Positions 8,823-17,392 of a DNA stretch of 64,000 nt are shown piece by piece (the stretch's first letter is position 1; every line of letters starts with the position of its first letter). A program made the position numbers and the translations under genes. Source of the DNA: UBA1275 sp002323515 (GTDB lineage Bacteria > Bacteroidota > Rhodothermia > Balneolales > Balneolaceae); contig CAXGAH010000005.1 of NCBI GenBank assembly GCA_964007875.1, positions 62,001-126,000 on the forward strand. The letters are read 5' to 3'. The notes below the pieces were generated by a model that was given only the letters and a program-made list of their open reading frames with translations, was not told the DNA's origin and did no database searches.

Positions 8823-9907
8823 TTGTTGTTAAAAAGATCTAATAACTGCTTTTTTAATGTTTCTTTTGAGAAAACTTCTGCCATTATACGACTGTTAGAT
8901 GTGGATTCATCCTTTGAAATTGGCCGTAACACGATTTCTTCTGTTGAACCAATAATTATTCCTAATTTTCTAAAATATACGGAATGATTTGCCTCGGGAT
9001 GCAAGTAAACAGTCGCTCCATTTGCTAATAAATAGGTGATATTTCCCATACCTTGTTGCCGTATTTGTGGAAAAATAGCCATATTAATTTCCGATAGATA
9101 ACTACGGTAAGTACTTAAGGAAAGAAGGTTTAATATAGGAACAAATCTCTCGCTAAATAAATTACTACCCTCTCTTTTGATTTCCTCTATGCTCTCATTT
9201 TTACCATACGATAATGGCATATAAAGTGAGTAATCATCCTTTTTAGATAAAAGCTGATTGAGTTTATTTAATAATTTTAAATGCTCATTAGATGGATCAG
9301 CCGAATGACCAATCATTATTTTTAAAGATGTTGGCTGAATAAAATCAACTGGGTCTGTTTCATGAGTTTCTGTAAAATCAAGCACATTACTTGGATATTT
9401 AAACGACCAAATAGGTGTAGGTTCTATATCAAAAAATGTTCTGATATCATCATACTCCCCTGGTATTCCAACTGCTAAATAACCAACACTCCGTACCGTC
9501 TTCGTTTGAATAAGAAGCAAGAGCCTAGTTTTTAGACTAAGAATAGTACTTTTAAATTTATGTAATTCCGCACCCCAGTAAAACCAAACACCTTTTTCCC
9601 GAAATAATGATGGTCTAAGAAGGATTAAAAACATAGTAAATATCTCATTTAGGCCATGAAGAATTATTTTATCAGCCCGGCTTAGTTCCTTAAATAGCCG
9701 CCTTAACAAAAGAGGCTGTAGGAGCATGCTAACTAGAGAGTACGGTTGAAGTATTATACTCTGATTCCTAGATAACAATTGTACATCTTTTTTTTTCCAA
9801 ACAAAATAACGATGCCTATTCTCCACATCTACTATACTAACAAACTCAATGAAGTCCCTGATAAGTAGACTTTCAGTGCCAATATGTACAATATGCTTTT
9901 TAGTCAT
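8816..9907 (-). CDS. wecF: WecF-like GT56 Fuc4NAc transferase
   Basis: A 363-residue protein, first gene of the minus-strand operon. It shows the GT56 (PF07429) features I know from E. coli WecF: WGAEL at 111-115, a GHSADPSNEH nucleotide-site segment at 200-209 (WecF: GNSGDRSNEH), an MPLSYG segment near 230, an ERFVPIL segment near 253, and IRQQGMGN at 282-289 (WecF: ARQQGIGT). WecF adds Fuc4NAc from TDP-Fuc4NAc to a lipid-linked disaccharide in enterobacterial common antigen. The two next genes make exactly this donor, so donor specificity is well supported; the acceptor here is unknown. The N-terminus contains a run of nine A (coding strand) at codons 38-40, a possible slippage site. Confidence 0.82.
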   Translation of the reverse strand: MTKKHIVHIGTESLLIRDFIEFVSIVDVENRHRYFVWKKKDVQLLSRNQSIILQPYSLVSMLLQPLLLRRLFKELSRADKIILHGLNEIFTMFLILLRPSLFREKGVWFYWGAELHKFKSTILSLKTRLLLLIQTKTVRSVGYLAVGIPGEYDDIRTFFDIEPTPIWSFKYPSNVLDFTETHETDPVDFIQPTSLKIMIGHSADPSNEHLKLLNKLNQLLSKKDDYSLYMPLSYGKNESIEEIKREGSNLFSERFVPILNLLSLSTYRSYLSEINMAIFPQIRQQGMGNITYLLANGATVYLHPEANHSVYFRKLGIIIGSTEEIVLRPISKDESTSNSRIMAEVFSKETLKKQLLDLFNNKC

Positions 9908-10002
9908 TTGATTGTTTGTATACCTGCTTCTAGCGTGAGTAAGGTAAAAAATAATTATGTGTATATTTCACTCAACATTACTTCGACCAAGGCATATACT
10001 AT

Positions 10003-11481
10003 TTGGGTATTATAATTAAACAGAGTATTCGGAACGCAACCTTAACTTACTTAGGTATCGGGTTAGGTCTATTATCCACTATCTTTTTATTTCCTCATAT
10101 TTTGGGAGTTGAAAAATATGGACTAACCAGAAGCTTAATCGCTATTACAACCATTAGTAGCCAGATAATCACACTTGGCATCCCGAATACTATACTAAAA
10201 TTTGTACCAACATTAGAAAAAGATCAGGGAGGTAGAAGTAAATTTTTCAGAAGAGTCATCAGCCCTTCCTTTTTTATCCTCACCATTTATGTGACTTCTT
10301 ATTTCTTCTTTGAATCCCATTGGCTTAGTCTATATGCCGACTCACCCCTTCTCGAAGTTTACCTATGGCTGGTAATACCTATGGTTTTCGCAAGTACCAC
10401 TTTCTCACTTTTTTCCGCTTTTATAAAAGCTTCACTAGATACCGTTTTTGTCACTTTTTTACAGGATGTACTATTAAGAATACTTATTCTGATTTTTTTA
10501 GTTCTTTACTTTTTTGATATACTCAGTTTTCCGCATTTTATGTTAGGTTTTGTAGGTGCCTATTTGATAAATATGCTCATTTTATTGGCATACAGCTTAA
10601 GCCAAAAATATTATCTACCTTCTACAAGTAAGGCAGATAGCCCTTTTGACTTAAAAGAAACATTTACTTACAGTTTCTTCGCTTTTTTTAGTGGCTTCAC
10701 CATGATTTTAGTGAGCAATATTGATTTAATAATGGTTGATATGTTCGAAGGACTTGAAAACGCTGGTATCTATGCCTTAGCTATGTATATGGGTACTGTT
10801 ATCACCGTTCCGAGAAAAAGTTTGGCTAAAGTTATCCACCCTATTCTAACAAAGTCATTTAATGAAAATAACCTTGCCGAAGTTAAACGGCTTTATACAC
10901 AATCTTCCATAAATCAATTACTCTTCTCTTTAATTATTTACGTTGGTATTTTAACAAACCTAGATGACTTATATCGTATATTACCAAACGAATTTTCAGA
11001 AGGTAAACCCATTATTGCTGTACTGGGTCTTGCTTATCTGTTTGATTTAGCAACTGGCTCAAATGGACAAATTATCATAACCTCTAAATACTTTAGGTTT
11101 GATTTTATCTCTTCATTAATACTCATGATTGCGGCTGTACTACTCAACTACTTTTTGATACCAAGATATGGCTTAATGGGTGCGGCAATTGCAACTGCCA
11201 CGTCTGTTGGACTATATAACCTCATCAAAACCATATTCCTCTGGGTAGTTCTCCGCATTCAACCTTTCAAATGGCATACGCTATCTATTGCAGTACTTGG
11301 TATTATTTGTTATTTCTTAGGTGAATACATTAACATCGGCATCCACCCAATCTTCTCAATTATCATAAGGTCCATTATACTGGGAACAAGCTACTTAGGG
11401 CTTGCCTACACGTTTCGTTTGTCGAACGAATTTAACTCAACTATTAAAGATTTAGTAGCTAAATTAACTCGGAAAAAATAA
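10003..11481 (+). CDS. Wzx-like polysaccharide flippase (MATE/MOP superfamily)
   Basis: A 492-residue, very hydrophobic protein with about 12-14 membrane helices and the usual N-terminus of O-antigen flippases (IRNATLTYLGIGLGLLSTIF). A central loop has FSNIDLIM-like charged residues, seen as LVSNIDLIMVDMFEG. It should move lipid-linked oligosaccharide across the inner membrane. It is divergent from the glycan operon with 95 bases between starts. The start is uncertain: there is no ATG before the conserved N-terminus, and a stop lies in frame at 9952. TTG at 10003 is the best candidate, with AAGG about 10 bases ahead of it. An ATT or a non-canonical start cannot be excluded. Confidence 0.88.
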   Translation: MGIIIKQSIRNATLTYLGIGLGLLSTIFLFPHILGVEKYGLTRSLIAITTISSQIITLGIPNTILKFVPTLEKDQGGRSKFFRRVISPSFFILTIYVTSYFFFESHWLSLYADSPLLEVYLWLVIPMVFASTTFSLFSAFIKASLDTVFVTFLQDVLLRILILIFLVLYFFDILSFPHFMLGFVGAYLINMLILLAYSLSQKYYLPSTSKADSPFDLKETFTYSFFAFFSGFTMILVSNIDLIMVDMFEGLENAGIYALAMYMGTVITVPRKSLAKVIHPILTKSFNENNLAEVKRLYTQSSINQLLFSLIIYVGILTNLDDLYRILPNEFSEGKPIIAVLGLAYLFDLATGSNGQIIITSKYFRFDFISSLILMIAAVLLNYFLIPRYGLMGAAIATATSVGLYNLIKTIFLWVVLRIQPFKWHTLSIAVLGIICYFLGEYINIGIHPIFSIIIRSIILGTSYLGLAYTFRLSNEFNSTIKDLVAKLTRKK

Positions 11482-11522
11482 ATGCTTATAAAGCAGTTTT
11501 AAAAAATACCTGTTATTTTCAG

Positions 11523-11537
11523 ATCTCTTTAAGAGAT
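11523..11537. repeat. Near-perfect palindrome upstream of hisS
   Basis: Seven-base arms ATCTCTT and AAGAGAT flank one T, 30 bases before the hisS ATG. It could be a small operator or part of a leader hairpin. Nothing like a T-box anticodon-binding leader is visible in the 85-base gap, so I make no stronger call. Confidence 0.3.
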
Positions 11538-11566
11538 ATCTTCAGGATACAACAAAATCATACTCT

Positions 11567-12838
11567 ATGGCTAAGCCTTCATTCAGCACCCCACTTGGAA
11601 TGGTAGATATTCTACCAGAAGAAACTCCATCGTGGCGAGCATTGGAACAAATTATTCACGAAGAAGCAGCCAAGTTTAATTTTCAGGAAATTCGAACACC
11701 TATTTTAGAACCCACCGAGCTCATCAGGCGAGGTGTCGGACAACTTACCGATATTGTTACTAAAGAAATCTTTGCCTTTAAAAAAGGTGATACACACTAC
11801 GTACTTCGACCAGAATTAACCGCACCTGTAGTTCGCTCTTACGTACAACATCATCTAGACCAGCGCGGTGGTATCCAAAAACTTTATTACATAGGTCCAA
11901 TGTTTCGTGCCGAACGTCCCCAAAAAGGCCGGCAACGTCAATTTCATCAATTTGGCTTGGAGGTTATTGGTAGTGCTGATCCTGTTGCAGATATAGAAAC
12001 TATTGCTTTCATGATGCGCGTTTACCAACGTATCGGGATTAAAAATTTTACCCTTAAGCTTAATTCGGTGGGAGATCCTGAAAGTCGCGAACGCTATAAA
12101 CAAGTACTTAGAGACTATCTGGAGCCTAAACGATCTCAATTAAGTGAGCTATCACAGCAAAGGTTAGATAAAAATCCTATGCGGATTCTAGATTCCAAAG
12201 AACCTGAAGACCAAAAATTCATAGCCAAAGCCCCTACAATACAAGACTACTTGAATGAAGATTCCTCCATTCATTTTGAACAGGTAAAATGTGGCTTAGA
12301 ATCGCTCGATATAGCCTTTGAGATAGATCCTCATTTGGTGCGCGGTATGGACTATTATACGCGTACTGCATTCGAACTTAGCAGCCCAATTTTAGGATCA
12401 CAAGATGCCTTAGCCGGTGGTGGCCGTTACGATTTATTAGTAGAAGAAATTGGGGGTAAACCCACACCTGCGGTTGGTTTTGCGGCAGGTATGGAGCGAT
12501 TACTTATTGCTTGTGAAAAATTAAATGTATCCTTGGCAAAGAAATCAGCACTCGATATATATATTGTTAGTTTAGGAGAAGATGCACGTAATTGGGCATT
12601 AAGCATTCTACCGGAATTACGGACCCATAGTTTATCAGCTAGTATGGACTACACAGGAAAGTCCATGAGAGCTCAAATGAAGGAGGCAAACCGGGAACTT
12701 AGCCGTTTTACACTCATTGTTGGAGAAAATGAGCTTAGCACTGGAACATTCATTCTGCGTAACATGACCGAGAGTAATGAAGTAGCTATTAGTGCCAGTG
12801 AAATTGTTAGTAATGTTTTAGCCTACAAAAAAAGCTAA
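11567..12838 (+). CDS. hisS: Histidyl-tRNA synthetase
   Basis: A 423-residue class II aminoacyl-tRNA synthetase that charges tRNA-His in the cytosol. Motif 2 is seen as MFRAERPQKGRQRQFHQFG around residues 109-127. The histidine-A signature is VRGMDYYTRTAFE near 262-274. Motif 3, with GFAAGMERLL, lies near 304-313. The C-terminal anticodon-binding domain follows, with the family's typical length. The ATG at 11567 starts at the conserved FSTPLGMVDILPEE-type N-terminus. It stands alone between the flippase and the convergent permease gene. Confidence 0.97.
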   Translation: MAKPSFSTPLGMVDILPEETPSWRALEQIIHEEAAKFNFQEIRTPILEPTELIRRGVGQLTDIVTKEIFAFKKGDTHYVLRPELTAPVVRSYVQHHLDQRGGIQKLYYIGPMFRAERPQKGRQRQFHQFGLEVIGSADPVADIETIAFMMRVYQRIGIKNFTLKLNSVGDPESRERYKQVLRDYLEPKRSQLSELSQQRLDKNPMRILDSKEPEDQKFIAKAPTIQDYLNEDSSIHFEQVKCGLESLDIAFEIDPHLVRGMDYYTRTAFELSSPILGSQDALAGGGRYDLLVEEIGGKPTPAVGFAAGMERLLIACEKLNVSLAKKSALDIYIVSLGEDARNWALSILPELRTHSLSASMDYTGKSMRAQMKEANRELSRFTLIVGENELSTGTFILRNMTESNEVAISASEIVSNVLAYKKS

Positions 12839-12892
12839 ATTAACCGTTAATCATTAGAGCTAGTTAATTTGTACACCTAATGAGCCACCCTG

Positions 12893-14989
12893 TTAGCCTT
12901 TCTGTTCTAACCACTCCCTTAGTTCTTTGATATCATTGGGGTATCCAAGAATTGATAACACATCGCCCTCTTGCATCTTAGTTCTACCTTTGGGTATGAT
13001 AATCTCTTTATTCCGCTCAATAATAGTCACAAGGCATTCACCGGGTAACTCCATTTCCATAATTTCCTTATCTATCCAAAGACTTGATTGGTTGTTTTGC
13101 CCTAATCGTACGTGAATGAGTCGTTCATCACTTAAAAGAACCTCTTTAAGAGATCGTTCATTCTTAGCCGAGATCCAACGATCTAAAAATTCTTCTGCTT
13201 CGATTAATTCAGCCATATGACCTATTATTCTCATATGCAGCAGAGGTTGTTCTTCTGGGGTTACTAGAAAAATAAGAGCATGAATTTTTTCGTCTTTGAA
13301 TGCGGGCATAGTTAAGCCGCCTTGGCATTGAATCGCAACCATTTCAGGCATTCGGAGGCCTTCAAGTTGGACATACTTAAAATAAACCCCCTGTTTTAAT
13401 CTTGTAGCTTGTATCGCCATATCCGTGAGTGCCGAAGCCCAACCCGTCTCTAAATTATTCTCTTTTTGGAGTCGATGCTCTAAACTAAGCACCGCTTTCT
13501 TCGATAATGCTTCTAAATTTCGATCCTTAGACTTAGCTCTTATAATTTCAGAGCGAGCAATAACCTCTTGATAACTCATTGAGCTATCCATATTCTTTTC
13601 ATTAATTATCGTCATTAACTCATGCTCGAGTGCTTCATAGCGCATTTGACCTAATCGGGCATGAACGTGATATATGGCTCCTTGTCTCTTAACTTTACCT
13701 TGAGCGTAGTAAAAATACCAAGCTATACAGATTATAATTAACGTTCCAGTCAAACCAACAGCCAAGAATCCCATTTGTGCAATAAGCAATAAAGATATCA
13801 CCATACCAAGTACTTGTACCCATGGATACATCGGGGAACTAAATCCTGGTTTATAGGCCTCTATTTTACTCTCTCGCATCACTACTACAGCTAGATTAAG
13901 TAGAAAAAATAGAAGCAATTGGAAAGCACTTGCCAACTTAGCTACTGCTTCCACATCGAATAGCAGAAGAACCAATATCATTATAAATGTAGTACTAATA
14001 ACAGAAATATGCGGTGTTTCAAAACGACCAATCTTACCAAAAAAGGTTGGCATAAGGCCATCTCTACTCATTGCCAAAGGATATCTAGAGGCAGACATTA
14101 TACCAGCATTACCGGTTGATGCAAACGCAGCTATGGCTGCCACAACTATTAATAGAATACCAATTGATTCAGGTATCCAAGTTATGACTACTTGCCCCGC
14201 ATCGGTTACCGGTGTCAAACTTGAAAATAAAGTCGATGCAGGCAAGACTTTAACCATTATAAAAACACCCAATACATAGACTAAGCTCGCCGTCATTAAC
14301 GATAAGGTCATTCCTAAAGGAATTGCTTTATCCGGATTCTGTACCTCTTCAGAAATACTCGCAACTTTTGTTAATCCAGCATAAGAAACAAATACTAAGC
14401 CTACAGTTGAAGCAAAACCACCAAATCCATTGGTGATAAAATTACCCTTTTGCATTTCTGGTAGTAAAGAATTGCCAGACAAATATTCAACCCCTTCTAA
14501 TAGGAAATAACCCATAATTAAAACCAAGGCCGACACTAGGAGACGTTGCAGAAAGGCCGTTTCTTTAGCTCCAAACACATTTAACAGCCCAAAAATAACA
14601 GTCAAAACAAGTGCCAGAGGTAACATGGGAACATCAATATATAAACTTAAGTAGGCACCCATACCAATTAGCGCAAAAGAACTCTTGAAGATAAGAGCAA
14701 TCCATGAGCCTAAGCCACCAATTGTACCCACTAATGGACCCAAACTACGGTCTAAAAAATAATAAGCACCGCCTGCTCTTGGCATAGCGGTCGAGAGTTC
14801 TGCCACCGTAAGCATTGAAGGCAATATTAAGATACCAGCAACTAGATAACTCAAATAAACACTATTTCCTGTTTCCGTTGCTGCTATACCTGGTAGTAGA
14901 AAGAATCCAGAGCTAAACATAGCACCCGTACTAACAGCATACACATCGAATAAAGTCAATTTTTTTGATAGACGCTCTTTCTTAGCCAT
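12893..14989 (-). CDS. APC-family amino-acid permease with C-terminal IIA-like and RCK_C domains
   Basis: A 698-residue protein. Residues about 12-430 form an APC transporter: the N-terminal GAMFSSGFFLLPG segment is the family's unwound TM1 motif, and PRAGGAYYFLDRSLG follows TM2. A cytoplasmic tail of about 270 residues comes next. Around residues 500-625 it resembles a PTS EIIA type 2 fold (LIFLVTPEEQPLLHMRIIGHMAEL), but the usual Pro-His phosphorylation site seems to be replaced by Lys-Tyr in GVYFKY. The last 75 residues (LWIDKEIMEMELPGECLV, then GDVLSILG) look like an RCK/TrkA C-terminal ligand-binding domain. The tail probably senses a ligand and gates transport. The substrate is not predictable. 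The gene is convergent with hisS and stands alone. Confidence 0.85.
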   Translation of the reverse strand: MAKKERLSKKLTLFDVYAVSTGAMFSSGFFLLPGIAATETGNSVYLSYLVAGILILPSMLTVAELSTAMPRAGGAYYFLDRSLGPLVGTIGGLGSWIALIFKSSFALIGMGAYLSLYIDVPMLPLALVLTVIFGLLNVFGAKETAFLQRLLVSALVLIMGYFLLEGVEYLSGNSLLPEMQKGNFITNGFGGFASTVGLVFVSYAGLTKVASISEEVQNPDKAIPLGMTLSLMTASLVYVLGVFIMVKVLPASTLFSSLTPVTDAGQVVITWIPESIGILLIVVAAIAAFASTGNAGIMSASRYPLAMSRDGLMPTFFGKIGRFETPHISVISTTFIMILVLLLFDVEAVAKLASAFQLLLFFLLNLAVVVMRESKIEAYKPGFSSPMYPWVQVLGMVISLLLIAQMGFLAVGLTGTLIIICIAWYFYYAQGKVKRQGAIYHVHARLGQMRYEALEHELMTIINEKNMDSSMSYQEVIARSEIIRAKSKDRNLEALSKKAVLSLEHRLQKENNLETGWASALTDMAIQATRLKQGVYFKYVQLEGLRMPEMVAIQCQGGLTMPAFKDEKIHALIFLVTPEEQPLLHMRIIGHMAELIEAEEFLDRWISAKNERSLKEVLLSDERLIHVRLGQNNQSSLWIDKEIMEMELPGECLVTIIERNKEIIIPKGRTKMQEGDVLSILGYPNDIKELREWLEQKG

Positions 14990-15462
14990 AGTGTATTATT
15001 TTATTTTTATGACAACTCTTAACTGGAAAAATTCTATAACAGACAATAATATTGGCATCAATCAATATAGTCATCCTGCAGTTTTGTTAATGTAGAATAA
15101 AAAATAAATCAACAACTAGATTCCATTAATAATTTATTTATTAATACTACAGTACTTATTTACGTATCGTTCTTTTCAACTATTTGCAGATGTGTAGGCA
15201 AAGTGATTCCATAATAACGCCACATATGTTGTCCTAGCAATCTTTTACAAAACACACTTTTTGTAAACAATTACTCAGTATGATAATAAGGCTTAGTCTA
15301 TATTATTGCCTTTATATGTGTATATTTCATTAGTAGAATTGAAGATATATTGCTTTAAAATTAATGTGTCAATATTGATACTAGATTTAAAAAATTATCC
15401 TTTTACAATTTGCTCTGTATTCAATCTGCTCAAAATAACTTTTTCAATATTTAGCATATTAT
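14990..15462. other. 473-base AT-rich intergenic region between divergent permease and lysA genes
   Basis: This region must hold the promoters of both divergent genes. It is strongly AT-rich and has no credible ORF; an open frame from 15306 runs into lysA in another frame and looks like chance. The only clear structure is an inverted repeat at 15244-15267, listed separately. I see no riboswitch consensus and no convincing TAnnTTTG promoter element. Confidence 0.6.
15244..15267. repeat. Inverted repeat, 9-base arms, 6-base spacer
   Basis: The arms TTTACAAAA (15244-15252) and TTTTGTAAA (15259-15267) are exact reverse complements around the spacer CACACT. The T-run expected of a terminator is absent on either side. 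It lies 255 bases upstream of the permease and 196 bases upstream of lysA, so an operator is more likely than a terminator. Confidence 0.4.
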
Positions 15463-16641
15463 ATGCCACTAACTGTCTCACCATCTAGTCTAGTTGATCA
15501 TTCAACTCCTTGCTATTATTATGATATAGCCTTGTTAGATGCAACATTGAAAGAGGTGCGTAAACATGGGCTTGACAAAGGATATCATGTGCATTTTGCT
15601 TTGAAAGCTAATCATGAGCCTTACTTGCTAAAAAAAATACGACAAGCAGGTTTAGGTGCAGACTGTGTTAGTGGTGGGGAGGTACAACAGGCTCTCGATA
15701 ATGATTTCAAGCCCGACCAAATTGCATTTGCAGGCGTAGGTAAATCAGATCAAGAAATCAACTTAGGCTTAGAGAGTAGTATTTTTTGCTTTAACGTTGA
15801 ATCTCTTCAGGAATTATCTGTGATTAATGAGATAGCGAAAAAGAAACAAACTAAAGCTCCCGTTGCGCTTCGATTAAATCCAAATATTCCTGTTAAAACT
15901 CATAAGTATATAGCTACTGGATTAAATGAAAATAAATTTGGCATAAATGACGAAGAATTAATCCTGGTATTGGAGGCATTACCCAATCTATCATGTATCG
16001 AATTTTTAGGAATCCATTTTCATATTGGCTCACAAATCAATCACCTTGAACCGTTTATTGAATTAGCTCAAAAGACAAACAAATATGTAGAGCAAATAGA
16101 AGCTGCAGGATTCACCATAAAGGTATTAAATATGGGCGGCGGGTACGGGATAAACTACATCGAACCAGATGCCGAACCAATTCCGAATTTTAAAGCTTTT
16201 TTTAATGTATTTGATACCCATCTAAATCGGCGTAGTGATCAAGAAATCCATTTTGAATTGGGCCGGTCTATCATTGCTCAATCGGGTAGCCTAATTTCGA
16301 GAGTATTGTTTATAAAAGAACGAAGTAAAAAAACTTTCGCGATCATAGATGCCGGCATGACCGAACTCATAAGACCTGCATTATATCAAGCGACTCACCA
16401 AATAGAACGAATAGATTCCCATGAAAATACCAGCAACACCTACCAAAATTATGATGTTGTAGGCCCTATTTGTGAAAGTTCTGACTCATTTGCCCAGAAT
16501 TATCTATTACCTGTATTGCAACGTGGCGACTTACTAGCTATAAGAAGTGCTGGAGCTTATGGACAAGTGATGAAAAGCAATTACAATTTACGACCAGATT
16601 TTCCAGTGATCTACTCCGATAAAATTAGCGATCAACCCTAG
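15463..16641 (+). CDS. lysA: Diaminopimelate decarboxylase
   Basis: A 392-residue fold-type III PLP decarboxylase. PLP would bind Lys48 in FALKANH. The glycine-rich phosphate site is NMGGGYG near residue 222, HFHIGSQ lies near 185-191, and the Cys of the second active-site part is in PICESSD near 338. It makes L-lysine from meso-diaminopimelate. A related carboxynorspermidine decarboxylase is an alternative, but the HFHIGSQ segment and the aspartokinase-like neighbour favour lysine. A gap of 38 bases leads to the next gene on the same strand. Confidence 0.85.
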   Translation: MPLTVSPSSLVDHSTPCYYYDIALLDATLKEVRKHGLDKGYHVHFALKANHEPYLLKKIRQAGLGADCVSGGEVQQALDNDFKPDQIAFAGVGKSDQEINLGLESSIFCFNVESLQELSVINEIAKKKQTKAPVALRLNPNIPVKTHKYIATGLNENKFGINDEELILVLEALPNLSCIEFLGIHFHIGSQINHLEPFIELAQKTNKYVEQIEAAGFTIKVLNMGGGYGINYIEPDAEPIPNFKAFFNVFDTHLNRRSDQEIHFELGRSIIAQSGSLISRVLFIKERSKKTFAIIDAGMTELIRPALYQATHQIERIDSHENTSNTYQNYDVVGPICESSDSFAQNYLLPVLQRGDLLAIRSAGAYGQVMKSNYNLRPDFPVIYSDKISDQP

Positions 16642-16679
16642 AATTTGTATTCCATCACCGTGCAAACCAATACATTTAT

Positions 16680-17387
16680 ATGAAAGACATACACGTATTA
16701 AGTTTTGAAGGACAAAGTATCACGGATGTTTCCAATCTGGTTAATGCAGTTAACTACATTAAAGAATACGATCGAGCTATCATCGTCATCACCGCATTCC
16801 AAAAAACTCGTAACAAGCTATTAGCTATTACTGACACTGCTATTTCAGGTAATTTAGATGCGGCTCATGCCCTATGTGATGAAATATACGATCTGTATTA
16901 TGATCTCATTCAACAAGCCCTAGAGAGCAATCCAAATCCAAAAAATACCCTTATACTAGAAACCACAGACAAAAAATTGGAAGAATACACCTTCCGGCTA
17001 AAAAAACTTCTGGGCTATGCCGATAAAATGCTCGCTTATCAAGACAGATGGGTGGATTCTATCCTTCCTATTGGTGATCAAATGGCTGCTTTTGTACTAA
17101 GTCAAACGGCTCTTTCATGGGGAATACTCACACAATATGTTGAGGCTACTAAGCTCATAAAAACCGATAATGAATATGGCCAAGCAAACCCCAATACAAT
17201 GAGCATTTACCAACATTGTGGATCTCTTGAAACCCTCATAGAAAATGGCTTTACTCCAATTATGGGAGGTGGATACGGTGTTAGTCAGGAAAAATCGATG
17301 TCACAGCTAGGCCCGGATGGCTTAGATATTACAGCACGGCTGATAGCGGGTGCACTTGAAGCAAAATCCATTGAATTTACCAACTAA
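16680..17387 (+). CDS. Truncated aspartokinase-like protein, probably catalytically altered
   Basis: A 235-residue protein that follows the N-terminal half of aspartate kinases: the VITAFQKTRN segment (36-45) sits where VVSAMxxxTN is expected, GDQMAA (132-137) replaces GExxSA, KTDNEYGQANP (161-171) matches the TDxxFGxAxP segment, and GPDGLDITARLIAGAL (211-226) replaces GRGGSDYTAALLAxAL. The lysine-containing KFGGTS motif is lost (SFEGQS, 8-13). The protein ends just where the ATP-site part (TDVPGIYTADPR) would begin, and it has no ACT domain. It is therefore unlikely to phosphorylate aspartate by the known mechanism. It may be a regulator, partner or relic. The intact frame and ordinary composition argue against a dead pseudogene. 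Confidence 0.7.
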   Translation: MKDIHVLSFEGQSITDVSNLVNAVNYIKEYDRAIIVITAFQKTRNKLLAITDTAISGNLDAAHALCDEIYDLYYDLIQQALESNPNPKNTLILETTDKKLEEYTFRLKKLLGYADKMLAYQDRWVDSILPIGDQMAAFVLSQTALSWGILTQYVEATKLIKTDNEYGQANPNTMSIYQHCGSLETLIENGFTPIMGGGYGVSQEKSMSQLGPDGLDITARLIAGALEAKSIEFTN

Positions 17388-17392
17388 AGTTT

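Noticed and set aside
15306..15488. A 60-codon frame in the region upstream of lysA
   Set aside because: It overlaps the lysA start in a different frame, is extremely Ile/Leu/Phe-rich as AT-rich DNA gives by chance, and has no conserved look.
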